This document shows positions 1 through 7,072 of a stretch of DNA of 35,674 nt, one piece after another. The notes beneath the pieces were generated by a model, which was not told the DNA's origin, did no database searches, and saw only the letters and a list, made by a program, of their open reading frames with translations. The position numbers were made by a program, and so were the translations under genes. The stretch's first letter is position 1, and every line of letters starts with the position of its first letter. Origin of the DNA: Alphaproteobacteria bacterium (GTDB lineage: Bacteria > Pseudomonadota > Alphaproteobacteria > Micavibrionales > UBA1664); assembly GCA_018969935.1 (NCBI GenBank), contig JAGWXJ010000003.1:1-35674 (forward strand), read 5' to 3'.

Positions 1-15
1 CTTTTTAAAATAGGC

Positions 16-69
16 TTATTCCTATTATATGGCCTATTGACGCCCCTTTAAAAGGTAATTATTCCTATT
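16..69. repeat. Direct repeat TTATTCCTATT upstream of the pentapeptide gene
   Basis: The 11-mer TTATTCCTATT occurs at 16-26 and again at 59-69, a 43-bp step or about four helical turns. A partial copy (CCTATTG) lies at 33-39. The AT-rich leader also holds TTGACG (37-42), a possible -35 box without a clear -10 box. Binding by a regulator on one DNA face is inference only. Confidence 0.35.
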
Positions 70-88
70 GAGATAAACGGAGGTTTCA

Positions 89-685
89 ATGAAAAAGACA
101 TATATCAAAAACCATAAAAACAAGGGCATTATCTTTGAAGGCACATTCCCGAACCAGCGCGCCGCTTTGGAAGCCGCCGTCCGTGACCACGTATCGCTCG
201 CCTATGCCGATCTGCGCGGCGCACGCCTGAACAACGCAAACCTTGATGGCGCCGATTTGCGTTTCGCCCAGCTGGAAAACGCATCGCTTGTCGGCGCAAA
301 TCTATCCGAAACCGATTTCACGGGGGCCTCCCTTGGCAACGCCGATTGCAGCCTCGCCTGCCTGTGCGAATGCCGTTTACAGGATGCCGATTGTACGGAC
401 ACGGTTTTCGCAGGCACCCTCGTTGGCGGCAGCACCATCGATAATACGATTTTCACGGCGCTCTCGGCCTTTGCCTTGCCCTTTGCCGGTATAAACGCGG
501 GGCGCAACATCCTGCACCATGATGGCAGGGTTTATACATTTACGGGTGCACCCGTTGTTATCAGCGGCCTGCCCAAACGCATAGCCCTGCTGGATAACGC
601 GGTTATCATAGGCAACACGGCCTATGCGCGCGGCGGTTTTTCATCAAGCTGGCTGGCTGAATTGCAACGCCTGTGCGTTGCCTGA
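89..685 (+). CDS. Pentapeptide-repeat protein
   Basis: A 198-residue protein. Residues about 40-110 hold tandem A(D/N)LXX pentapeptide units (ADLRG, ANLDG, ADLRF, ANLSE and so on), which in this family fold into a right-handed quadrilateral beta-helix. The middle part has several Cys (residues about 92-103). The last 80 residues carry no repeats and resemble the tail of other small pentapeptide proteins with an H-D-G-R-V-Y-type strand region. There is no signal peptide, so it is probably cytosolic. The start is supported by GGAGG at 79-83, six bases before ATG. Family members range from gyrase-protecting DNA mimics to type VI or signalling adaptors, and nothing here picks one. It stands alone and converges with the tRNA-Leu gene. 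Confidence 0.85.
   Translation: MKKTYIKNHKNKGIIFEGTFPNQRAALEAAVRDHVSLAYADLRGARLNNANLDGADLRFAQLENASLVGANLSETDFTGASLGNADCSLACLCECRLQDADCTDTVFAGTLVGGSTIDNTIFTALSAFALPFAGINAGRNILHHDGRVYTFTGAPVVISGLPKRIALLDNAVIIGNTAYARGGFSSSWLAELQRLCVA
664..681 (-). terminator. GC-rich hairpin between convergent pentapeptide gene and tRNA-Leu
   Basis: GCAACGC (664-670) and GCGTTGC (675-681) form a perfect 7-bp stem with a CTGT loop. It sits in the last codons of the pentapeptide gene and just past the 3' end of the minus-strand tRNA. No U-tract follows, so intrinsic termination or tRNA 3' processing is only a possibility. Confidence 0.3.
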
Positions 686-690
686 TGCGG

Positions 691-777
691 TGGTGGCCCC
701 GGCCGGAATCGAACCGGCACGCCCTTACGGACTCACGATTTTAAGTCGTGTGCGTCTACCAGTTCCGCCACGGGGCC
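691..777 (-). tRNA. tRNA-Leu (anticodon UAA)
   Basis: Read on the minus strand this is an 87-nt class II tRNA. It has an acceptor stem GGCCCCG pairing with CGGGGCC, discriminator A and an encoded CCA (691-693). The T stem-loop is GCCGG-TTCGATT-CCGGC. The anticodon stem CACGA/TCGTG encloses CTTAAAA, giving anticodon TAA at 743-741. The long variable arm and the D-loop GG fit tRNA-Leu. It reads UUA (and possibly UUG) codons. Confidence 0.97.
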
Positions 778-792
778 ATCATCACACCCGCG

Positions 793-820
793 AAGATACG
801 GGAAATTGCACACGCGTCAA
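793..820 (-). promoter_or_regulatory. Sigma70-type promoter of tRNA-Leu
   Basis: On the minus strand TTGACG (820-815) and TATCTT (798-793) are separated by 16 bp. They are followed by a GC-rich discriminator (CGCGGG) typical of stringently controlled stable-RNA promoters. The predicted start lies about 9 nt before the mature 5' end at 777. Confidence 0.65.
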
Positions 821-856
821 CACAAACGCCGCCGGCAGCGGCGCGGCATGCCATTT

Positions 857-894
857 GCGCAACCATTAAACCCTTGATTTCTGGGGGTTTGCGC
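857..894. repeat. Bulged inverted repeat in the tRNA-secreted protein intergenic region
   Basis: GCGC (857-860) and AAACCC (868-873) pair with GGGTTT (885-890) and GCGC (891-894), leaving a bulge at 861-867. No U-tract follows. It lies about 50 bp upstream of the secreted-protein start. Role unknown. The rest of 778-941 shows nothing beyond the tRNA promoter. Confidence 0.3.
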
Positions 895-941
895 CCTAGC
901 GTTTCTTCTGTCCCGTACAACAAAAAATCAGGGTGTGTGTC

Positions 942-1475
942 ATGAAACGTGCAATCATCGGCGGCGCTTTTATGCTTGCCGCAGCTATCCCCCAACCGGC
1001 GCAGGCCCAGCGCCTTTCCGTGCCTGCAGGCGTAACCCCGCTGCAATATGACCGCGATATCCCCATCGTTTCGGCGCAGGGGTTTCAGGTTGCCACGATG
1101 GAAATCAAAAATCTGGATGACGTACGCTCATGGCTCCAAATGAAACGCCGTGGCCAGCCCCTGCCCGCCAACGCCGCCATGCGCGTGAATTACTATCTGG
1201 CTGCCAACAGCGGGCTTGATAAACAGGCACCGGCCTTCGTTATCTACGCGCCCGATATTGCGCCCGCCCGCGTCCAGCAAACAGGGCCGCAGGCCTGCGC
1301 CGCCTACTTCAATACGCGCTTCGATTACCAGACCAACTCATCGGAAACTGAGGCCGATATTTTTCTGGGCACCGCAGGTTCCATGCTGGAAGCCCTGTCG
1401 CGCTACGGCTGCATAATCGTGCACAACCAGCGCCATATCCGCGAAGGGCGCATACCCGTCCTTAACAAGCCGTAA
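942..1475 (+). CDS. Small exported protein of unknown function
   Basis: A 177-residue protein not recognised as a known family. The N-terminus is a clear Sec signal peptide: MKR, a hydrophobic Ala/Leu/Ile core, then PAQA-QR with probable cleavage after residue 22 or so. The mature part is mixed alpha/beta with two widely separated Cys, possibly a periplasmic disulfide. ATG at 942 is preferred to the in-frame GTG at 933 because it begins the signal peptide properly and has an AGGG-like site about 8 nt upstream. The gene ends at 1475, directly abutting the convergent stop codon of the cinA-like gene. No functional partner is obvious. Confidence 0.75.
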   Translation: MKRAIIGGAFMLAAAIPQPAQAQRLSVPAGVTPLQYDRDIPIVSAQGFQVATMEIKNLDDVRSWLQMKRRGQPLPANAAMRVNYYLAANSGLDKQAPAFVIYAPDIAPARVQQTGPQACAAYFNTRFDYQTNSSETEADIFLGTAGSMLEALSRYGCIIVHNQRHIREGRIPVLNKP

Positions 1476-2222
1476 TCAGTATTGCGGCACGGCGCCCGCG
1501 CCCTGCATCAGCGTACCTACTTCGCGTATGGCAGCCTCAACAGCCGCTTCGTCAGCCCCGCGCACCACAATCGTGGTGTGCGGCTGCTGGTTGGGCGTAA
1601 ACTTGGGGTAGGAACCGACCGTGATACCCGCATACTTGGCTTCTATGGCAGCAAGCCCGCCCGCTATAACGCTTTCGGGCACATCAGCCGATACGCTGCG
1701 GGAATGGATGACGGCACCACCCTGCAGTTTCGGCAACACGCCTTCCAGCATCGCGGCCATGATTTTCGGCACACCCGCCATCACATGCACATTCTCCAGT
1801 ATGAAACCGGGCGCCGTTGAAACAGGGTTGTCTATCAGCGCGGCCCCAACGGGGATGTCCGCCATCTTCGCGCGCCCTGCATTGATGTTCTCTTCCCCCG
1901 CATAATGCACGACAAGGCGGCGCCAGGCCTCGGCGTTACGCTCCAGCTTGGTGCCGAAAGCCTTGGCCATCGCCTCGGCGGTTTTGTCATCATGCGTGGG
2001 GCCAATGCCGCCCGTTGAAAAAACATAGGTGAATTTTTTGCGCAGCGCGTTCACCGTATCGACAATCGTTTCAATGACATCAGGCACAACCCGCACTTCC
2101 TGCACCTGTATCCCCCGCTCGCCCAGCATCTTGGCAATCGTCTGCACATTTGTATCCAGCGTGCGGCCGGAAAGGATTTCATCGCCGATAATCAAAATGG
2201 CTGCGGTGACAAGATTTTGCAT
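1476..2222 (-). CDS. CinA N-terminal / MoaB-MogA-type molybdopterin-binding domain protein
   Basis: A 248-residue protein. The opening AAILIIGDEILSGRTLDTN, then the stretch FSTGGIGPTHDDKTAEAMAKAF, are hallmarks of the MoCF_biosynth domain shared by CinA, MoaB and MogA. The length equals the N-terminal (CinA/COG1058) part only. The C-terminal nicotinamide-nucleotide amidase domain of full CinA (about 160 residues) is absent, as is common for alphaproteobacterial competence/damage-inducible protein A paralogues. The family includes ADP-ribose pyrophosphatases acting in NAD salvage, so nucleotide housekeeping is more likely than molybdopterin synthesis. The start at 2222 (MQNLV) is chosen because the upstream in-frame extension has no family resemblance. 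Confidence 0.88.
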   Translation of the reverse strand: MQNLVTAAILIIGDEILSGRTLDTNVQTIAKMLGERGIQVQEVRVVPDVIETIVDTVNALRKKFTYVFSTGGIGPTHDDKTAEAMAKAFGTKLERNAEAWRRLVVHYAGEENINAGRAKMADIPVGAALIDNPVSTAPGFILENVHVMAGVPKIMAAMLEGVLPKLQGGAVIHSRSVSADVPESVIAGGLAAIEAKYAGITVGSYPKFTPNQQPHTTIVVRGADEAAVEAAIREVGTLMQGAGAVPQY

Positions 2223-2281
2223 AAATAAAACCAATCGTGCTAAGGGTTCGCGGGTAAAAACCATAGATGCAGGATGAAAAG

Positions 2282-2695
2282 ATGCAAGACTGCGCATCCA
2301 CACAATTTGAAACCGCCGCAAAGCCGCAAACGTTCCGCCCTTCTGTCAGGTATGCTGTTGGCTTTAGCAAGCTGTCGTCCTACTTCGGTAAGGTCAGCGG
2401 CGCAAGCTTGGTAATCATAGGCACGACAGGCATACCCACAAGCATTCTGTATACGGCCATCACGGGCGACTTTTTAACCGGCATTTATTTCGGTTATGAA
2501 AGCCTGAAAAGCGCATTCGTGGGCGCGCTGCTGTTTACCGCAAGCCACGCCACCATCAGCGCCATCGGCACCTACAGGGAAGTCGTGGAAAATACATCCT
2601 TCGGCAAAACCTATTCGGGTTCCGAGGTTTTAATGGCCTACCACCGCAGGTTCAACGGGCAATTCACCCAGTTCAATCCGTTCCGTCTGAACTGA
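2282..2695 (+). CDS. Small membrane protein of unknown function
   Basis: A 137-residue protein with no family recognised. Two hydrophobic stretches, roughly residues 40-62 (GASLVIIGTTGIPTSILY) and 75-100 (FVGALLFTASHATISAIG), suggest two membrane passes. The C-terminus is soluble and basic/aromatic. AGGA at 2271-2274 supports ATG 2282, seven bases downstream. The in-frame ATG at 2267 (five more residues) lacks a site and is the alternative. The gene starts about 60 bp from the divergent cinA-like gene and precedes map by 59 bp. Confidence 0.6.
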   Translation: MQDCASTQFETAAKPQTFRPSVRYAVGFSKLSSYFGKVSGASLVIIGTTGIPTSILYTAITGDFLTGIYFGYESLKSAFVGALLFTASHATISAIGTYREVVENTSFGKTYSGSEVLMAYHRRFNGQFTQFNPFRLN

Positions 2696-2754
2696 AAAAA
2701 AGCCCACAAGACTTTGCATTTCACAAATCGGGCCTGAAAGGTTAATCTGCAGGC

Positions 2755-3561
2755 ATGAAAGACGTACAAAAACGCTCGCGGGACGGTATCCCGCTGCACG
2801 ATGCTTCCGCTTTCGCCTCCATGCGCGCGGCAGGCAAGCTCGCGGCCGAAACGCTGGACTACATCACGCCCTTCGTAAAAACAGGCGTGACAACCGAGGA
2901 ACTGGACAGGCTCTGCCACGACTTCATTACAAAGCACGGCGCCATCCCCGCACCGCTGGGCTACAAGGGCTACCCCAAATCCATCTGCACCTCGATCAAC
3001 GAAGTCGTGTGCCACGGCATCCCCGAAAAGCGCGAGCTGAAGGACGGCGATATCGTCAACATCGATGTCACGGTCATCCTCGACGGCTGGTACGGCGATA
3101 CCTCGCGCATGTACTGGGCGGGTGAGCCTTCCATCAAGGCCCGCCGCCTGACCGACATCACCTACCGCTCCATGATGGCGGGCATCGAGGCCGTAAAACC
3201 GGGCGCGACGCTCGGCTGCATCGGCCACGCCATCCAGACGCTGGCCGAAGCCGAACACTGCTCCGTCGTGCGCGATTTCTGCGGCCACGGCCTTGGCCGC
3301 GTGTTCCACGATACGCCCTCCGTGCTGCATTACGGCGAGCCGCATACCGGCGCCGTGCTGGAACCGGGGATGCTCTTTACCATCGAGCCGATGATCAACC
3401 TCGGCGACTGGCGCACGAAAGTGAAGTCCGATGGCTGGACAGCCGTCACCAAGGACCGCTCGCTCTCCGCCCAGTTCGAGCACACGATCGGCGTGACGGA
3501 AACGGGCTACGAAATTTTTACACTTTCACCAAAAAATCTTCATTTTCCTCCATATGCCTGA
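2755..3561 (+). CDS. map: Methionine aminopeptidase, type I
   Basis: Removes the initiator Met from nascent proteins in the cytosol. The 268 residues match a type Ia enzyme. All five metal ligands are visible: D104 (NIDVTV), D115 (GDTS), H178 (GHGLGR), E211 (TIEPM) and E242 (FEHTI). The spacing is that of the E. coli enzyme with a 7-residue offset. The catalytic H87 lies in VCHGIP. No N-terminal zinc-finger extension is present. The stop codon overlaps the start of radC by 8 nt, which suggests translational coupling in a map-radC-purB run. Confidence 0.97.
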   Translation: MKDVQKRSRDGIPLHDASAFASMRAAGKLAAETLDYITPFVKTGVTTEELDRLCHDFITKHGAIPAPLGYKGYPKSICTSINEVVCHGIPEKRELKDGDIVNIDVTVILDGWYGDTSRMYWAGEPSIKARRLTDITYRSMMAGIEAVKPGATLGCIGHAIQTLAEAEHCSVVRDFCGHGLGRVFHDTPSVLHYGEPHTGAVLEPGMLFTIEPMINLGDWRTKVKSDGWTAVTKDRSLSAQFEHTIGVTETGYEIFTLSPKNLHFPPYA

Positions 3562-4240
3562 GGCCGCACCAAAGCACCACGAAGGCCATCGCGCGCGGCT
3601 CAAATCCCGCTTCCTTGATGCGGGCCCGCAGGCCCTCGCCGATTACGAATTGCTGGAATTGCTGCTGTTCATGGCCATCCCGCGGCGCGATGTAAAACCG
3701 CTGGCCAAGGCCCTGCTTGCCCGCTTTGGCGATATCGGCGCGGTCTTTGCGGCCCAACCGCACGATATGCTGGAAGTCGAGGGCATGACGGATGGCGCAG
3801 TCGTGGCCCTCAAGGCCATCGATGCCGCAGCCGCCCGCATCGGCAAGGCCGCAGTGGCCAACAAACCCGTGTTTTCATCCTACGCCCGCGTGCTGGATTA
3901 CTGCACAACCGTCATGGCCCGCGAAAAGGTGGAACAATTCCGCGTCCTCTACCTCAACCGCAAAAACATGCTGGAAGCCGATGAGGTCCACCAGCAAGGC
4001 ACCGTTGACCAATCCGCCGTCTTCCCGCGCGAGATTGTCAAACGCGCCCTCGCCCACGGCGCAACAGCCATCATTCTTGTCCACAACCACCCGAGCGGTG
4101 ATCCAACCCCCTCCGACGCCGACATCGAACTGACAGGCGAAATCGTACGGGCTATGGACCCGCTCGGGATTGTGGTACATGACCATCTGATAATCGCCCG
4201 CAACGGGCACACCAGCTTCAAAAAACAAGGACTGCTCTGA
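3554..4240 (+). CDS. radC: RadC family JAB/MPN-domain protein
   Basis: A 228-residue RadC (UPF0758) protein. Residues 20-105 form the helix-hairpin-helix-like N-terminus (ELLLF...DMLEVEGM). The C-terminal JAB/JAMM metalloprotease-like domain has the metal signature HNHPSGDPTPSDAD at about residues 177-190, with all expected His, Ser and Asp. Despite the name, a direct repair role is not established, and the family is often tied to mobile elements. Here it is embedded in housekeeping genes. It overlaps map upstream by 8 nt and purB downstream by 1 nt (TGATG). Confidence 0.95.
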   Translation: MPEAAPKHHEGHRARLKSRFLDAGPQALADYELLELLLFMAIPRRDVKPLAKALLARFGDIGAVFAAQPHDMLEVEGMTDGAVVALKAIDAAAARIGKAAVANKPVFSSYARVLDYCTTVMAREKVEQFRVLYLNRKNMLEADEVHQQGTVDQSAVFPREIVKRALAHGATAIILVHNHPSGDPTPSDADIELTGEIVRAMDPLGIVVHDHLIIARNGHTSFKKQGLL

Positions 4241-5538
4241 TGATCCCCCGCTACACCCGCCCCGACATGGCCAAAATCTGGGAACCCGAGAACCGCTTCA
4301 ACATCTGGCTGGATATCGAAATCTACGCCGCCGAGGCGATGGAAAAACTGGGCGTCATCCCCAAGGGCGTGGCCGCCAAAACCCGCAAGCTCGCAAAATT
4401 CGATGTCGCCCGCATCGACGAAATCGAAAAGGAAGTCAAACACGACGTCATCGCCTTCCTGACCAACGTAGCCGAATACGTGGGCCCCGAAGCCCGTTTC
4501 ATCCATCAGGGCATGACGAGTTCCGATGTCGTGGACACCTGCTTCTCCGTCCAGTGCACGCAGGCCATTGATATCATCATCAAGGATGTTGACCGTTTGC
4601 TCGCCGCCCTTAAAAAACGTGCTATCGAGCACAAAAACACCATCTGCGTTGGCCGCAGCCACGGCATCCATGCCGAGCCCACAACCTTTGGCCTGAAACT
4701 CGCGGGCCACTATGCCGCCTTCAAGCGTTGCAAACAACGCCTCAAGGACGCCCGCAAGGAAGTAGCCGTGTGCATGATATCAGGCCCCGTTGGCACCCAC
4801 GCCTCCGTTGACCCCGCGGTGCAGGAACACGTAGCCAAAAAAATGGGGCTGGTGGCCGAAAGCGTCTCAACGCAGGTCATCCCGCGCGATAGGTACGCGG
4901 CCTACTTTGCAGCCCTTGGTGTAACCGCCAGCTGCATGGAAAATCTGGCCACGGAGGTGCGCCACCTCCAGCGCACCGAGGTGCGCGAGGCCGCTGAATA
5001 TTTCAGCAAAGGCCAAAAAGGCTCCAGCGCCATGCCGCATAAAAAGAACCCCATCCTCACCGAGAACATTTGCGGCCTCGCCCGCGTTGTCCGCATGGCC
5101 GTGGTGCCTGCCATGGAAAACGTGGCCCTGTGGCATGAACGGGACATCAGCCATAGCAGCGTCGAGCGCGTCATCGGCCCCGATGCCACGATTGCCCTCG
5201 ATTTCGCGTTGAACCGCATGGCCGGCGTCATCGAACAACTGCTGGTGTATCCAGAGAGGATGAAGAAAAACCTCAACAGCCTCGGCGGTCTGGTCTACTC
5301 CCAGCGCGTGCTGCTGGCCCTAACGCAAGCAGGCGTAAGCCGCGAGGATGCCTACCGCATCGTCCAGAAAAACGCGATGGATGTGTGGGACAGCGACGGC
5401 GAAAAATCATTCGCCGCCCTTTTAAAGAAAGACAAAATCGTCAGCAAAAAACTAAAACCCAAACAAATCGACGCCATCTTCGACAACGCCTTCTACACCA
5501 AGCACGTCGATAAGGTGTTTAAGGGAGTCTTCGGATAG
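4240..5538 (+). CDS. purB: Adenylosuccinate lyase
   Basis: Catalyses two steps of purine synthesis: SAICAR to AICAR plus fumarate, and adenylosuccinate to AMP plus fumarate. The 432-residue length and the fumarase/aspartase superfamily signature GSSAMPHKKNPI (about residues 262-273) are typical. MTSSDVVDT (catalytic and substrate-binding region) and GRSHGIHAEPTTFG are also present. The ATG overlaps the radC TGA by 1 nt. The gene is followed after 2 nt by the start of an AT-rich foreign-looking gene. Confidence 0.97.
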   Translation: MIPRYTRPDMAKIWEPENRFNIWLDIEIYAAEAMEKLGVIPKGVAAKTRKLAKFDVARIDEIEKEVKHDVIAFLTNVAEYVGPEARFIHQGMTSSDVVDTCFSVQCTQAIDIIIKDVDRLLAALKKRAIEHKNTICVGRSHGIHAEPTTFGLKLAGHYAAFKRCKQRLKDARKEVAVCMISGPVGTHASVDPAVQEHVAKKMGLVAESVSTQVIPRDRYAAYFAALGVTASCMENLATEVRHLQRTEVREAAEYFSKGQKGSSAMPHKKNPILTENICGLARVVRMAVVPAMENVALWHERDISHSSVERVIGPDATIALDFALNRMAGVIEQLLVYPERMKKNLNSLGGLVYSQRVLLALTQAGVSREDAYRIVQKNAMDVWDSDGEKSFAALLKKDKIVSKKLKPKQIDAIFDNAFYTKHVDKVFKGVFG

Positions 5539-5540
5539 AG

Positions 5541-6287
5541 ATGGCATCTGATAACCTTCCAATAGACATCCTTGAATTCGTTACTCGCGAACAAAAGAAT
5601 TTTTTGGTTAGCCTACATAATCAAAAAGAAGAAATAGCAGCACTTCAGCATTTGCAAGGTCTTTACGAGGCTTCATTAACTCTAAAAGAAGTAGACGAAA
5701 AAGATTTAATAATAATCCAACTTTTAACTTTCATTCACTACCACTACTTATACGCAACAGCGTCTTACATGAGATGCCATTTAAACGAAGCTTACGCCTC
5801 TGGAAGGATAGCAATAGACGCCGCTTTAAATGCAGGATTAATCCTCCAAGACAGATCTCTTCAAGTTAAGTATCTAAACAGAGAAGCCCCTTTCGATAAG
5901 ACGGTACGCCATTACAAGAGCTTACCCAAAAAAGGCTTAGAAGTGCACAAGTTCATCCCTGCACTTATCGACATTAATCAGAAATGTAGCATGCTTTGTC
6001 ATGCAGATATTTCCTCATTTCTTCACAGAGTAAATATAGAAAAATCAAAAGAAACGCAGACTCTTTACGTCCAGTATTTTCAGTTTTCACAAGATAAGAA
6101 TGAATTCAAAATTCACTTTCTTCAAACAATTCAAATTTTTGTATTATGTCTTGAAATTTTTTCTGAGTTTCTTGTCGACGAAAAGAAAATACTTCCTAAA
6201 AAATGGCACGAAGAGCTTACAGAACTAGGAACAGCTATTGAGACTAAGATAAACCAATTAAGAAAACTTCTTAATACAAGCGAATAG
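5541..6287 (+). CDS. Hypothetical all-helical protein in an AT-rich island
   Basis: A 248-residue protein I do not recognise with confidence. It is predicted to be almost entirely helical and rich in Lys, Glu, Ile and Phe, without signal peptide or clear membrane span. The layout (N-terminal helices, then SGRIAIDAALNAGLI-type helix, later LCLEIFSEFL) recalls DUF5677-like accessory proteins, but this is a weak impression. Base composition differs sharply from the neighbours: one sampled 60-base row inside it holds 19 G/C against well over half in purB. It uses AT-ending codons (AAA, TTA, ATA, AGA), which suggests transfer. It starts two bases after the purB stop without its own promoter space and so may be co-transcribed with purB. 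Confidence 0.75.
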   Translation: MASDNLPIDILEFVTREQKNFLVSLHNQKEEIAALQHLQGLYEASLTLKEVDEKDLIIIQLLTFIHYHYLYATASYMRCHLNEAYASGRIAIDAALNAGLILQDRSLQVKYLNREAPFDKTVRHYKSLPKKGLEVHKFIPALIDINQKCSMLCHADISSFLHRVNIEKSKETQTLYVQYFQFSQDKNEFKIHFLQTIQIFVLCLEIFSEFLVDEKKILPKKWHEELTELGTAIETKINQLRKLLNTSE

Positions 6288-6290
6288 TAC

Positions 6291-6327
6291 AGCATTTGAA
6301 ATGCTACTAATGGCAAACTTGCCATTA
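6291..6327 (+). repeat. Two adjacent hairpins closing the AT-rich island
   Basis: AGCATT-TGA-AATGCT (6291-6305) and TAATGGCA-AACT-TGCCATTA (6308-6327) are two perfect stems in tandem, beginning 3 nt after the island gene's stop. Neither has a U-tract. They could stabilise the 3' end, act as a Rho-associated end, or be a remnant of the insertion boundary. Confidence 0.5.
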
Positions 6328-6333
6328 AAGGAA

Positions 6334-6339
6334 TATAAT
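6334..6339 (+). promoter_or_regulatory. Consensus -10 box upstream of the 6354 ORF
   Basis: A perfect TATAAT lies 14 nt before the ATG at 6354. No convincing -35 hexamer is found 16-18 bp upstream. If used, the mRNA would have a very short leader. The AT-rich context makes chance occurrence possible. Confidence 0.3.
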
Positions 6340-6353
6340 CCTATACTGCGGAT

Positions 6354-6980
6354 ATGCCCTTATCCCCCGCACCACGCCCCCAAATAAAAATCTCCAAACG
6401 AACTGATAGGCCCCTGAAAAGGGCAATAAAACCAAGGCGATGGTCCGCAGCGCAGCGGGCTGAACGCGCATTGGCCATCCGCCGCATCAGCCCGTGGGCG
6501 CACTCCACCGGCCCGCGCACGCCTTCGGGCAAATCCCGCGCATCGCAAAACGCCCTCACACACGGCCTGTCCATCGTGCTCGCGGCCCTCCGCGCGCAGG
6601 CGCGTTTCCTTCGTCACTACAAAAAACGGCAAAACAAAAAGCCCGATGTTTCCATCGGGCTCTTGCAAAAATCTTGGTGCAACGGGCTGCGCTTAGGCGG
6701 CTTGTTGCAGGTTCGTGGCGGCGTCCTTGCCGCGTTCCGATTTGATTTCGTAGGAAACGCGCTGGCCTTCATTCAGCGTGCGCATGCCTGCCTGTTCAAC
6801 CGCGCTGATGTGTACAAACACATCCTTGTCGCCGTTGTCGGGCTGGATGAAACCGAAACCTTTTTGGTTGTTGAACCATTTAACCGTACCTGTAGCCATA
6901 GTGGCCTCCTTTGTAGAAAAAGCACTCTCGTGCATGGGCGCCAAACAACAATTGCAAAGCTACCCGTATCCGAAAAATGA
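6354..6980 (+). CDS. Small conserved-motif protein (STGPRTP...NALTHGL), ORF overrunning cspA antisense
   Basis: The reading frame is 208 codons, but only about the first 95 look like a gene product. Residues about 37-72 carry the motif series AERALAIRR, STGPRTPSGKSRASQNALTHGL and ALRAQARFLR. From memory these recur in short hypothetical proteins of alphaproteobacteria, and their function is unknown. Beyond about 6636 the frame runs through the inverted terminator of cspA and then antisense to the cspA coding region, which cannot be conserved coding. The native stop appears lost, or the gene is a decayed copy. The N-terminal part is very basic, which fits nucleic-acid binding as inference. Confidence 0.4.
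   Translation: MPLSPAPRPQIKISKRTDRPLKRAIKPRRWSAAQRAERALAIRRISPWAHSTGPRTPSGKSRASQNALTHGLSIVLAALRAQARFLRHYKKRQNKKPDVSIGLLQKSWCNGLRLGGLLQVRGGVLAAFRFDFVGNALAFIQRAHACLFNRADVYKHILVAVVGLDETETFLVVEPFNRTCSHSGLLCRKSTLVHGRQTTIAKLPVSEK
6632..6661 (-). terminator. Intrinsic terminator of cspA
   Basis: On the minus strand AGCCCGATG-GAAA-CATCGGGCT is a 9-bp stem with a GNRA tetraloop, followed by a TTTTTG tract. It begins about 30 nt past the cspA stop codon. Positions 6640-6661 form the stem. Confidence 0.9.
6693..6899 (-). CDS. cspA: Cold-shock domain protein (CspA family)
   Basis: A 68-residue single OB-fold RNA/ssDNA chaperone. It starts MATGTVKWFNNQKGFGFI, which contains RNP1 (KGFGFI), and continues to RNP2 (VFVHIS). 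The start at 6899 is set by the family N-terminus and an excellent AGGAGG site 7 nt upstream. Its terminator lies just downstream. A 173-nt gap to the lactate dehydrogenase stop leaves room for the long structured 5' leader usual in cold-shock genes. I could not identify a definite cold-box or promoter there. The assignment to cspA rather than another csp paralogue is by family only. Confidence 0.95.
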   Translation of the reverse strand: MATGTVKWFNNQKGFGFIQPDNGDKDVFVHISAVEQAGMRTLNEGQRVSYEIKSERGKDAATNLQQAA

Positions 6981-7072
6981 CGATGTCTTGGAAAAAGCCC
7001 GTAGGCGTAGCAAGCGGTAACGTAAGCTCTCGAATAGCCGCAACATATACCAATTGCACCCAAAGCGCAAAC

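Noticed and set aside
2638..3483. 281-codon minus-strand ORF opposite map
   Set aside because: It is an antisense shadow of a well-supported methionine aminopeptidase; its composition follows the opposite strand and it shows no motif.
6900..7072. A cold-shock RNA thermoswitch in the cspA leader
   Set aside because: The gap is the right length, but I could not identify a cold box or a defined pair of alternative structures by eye.
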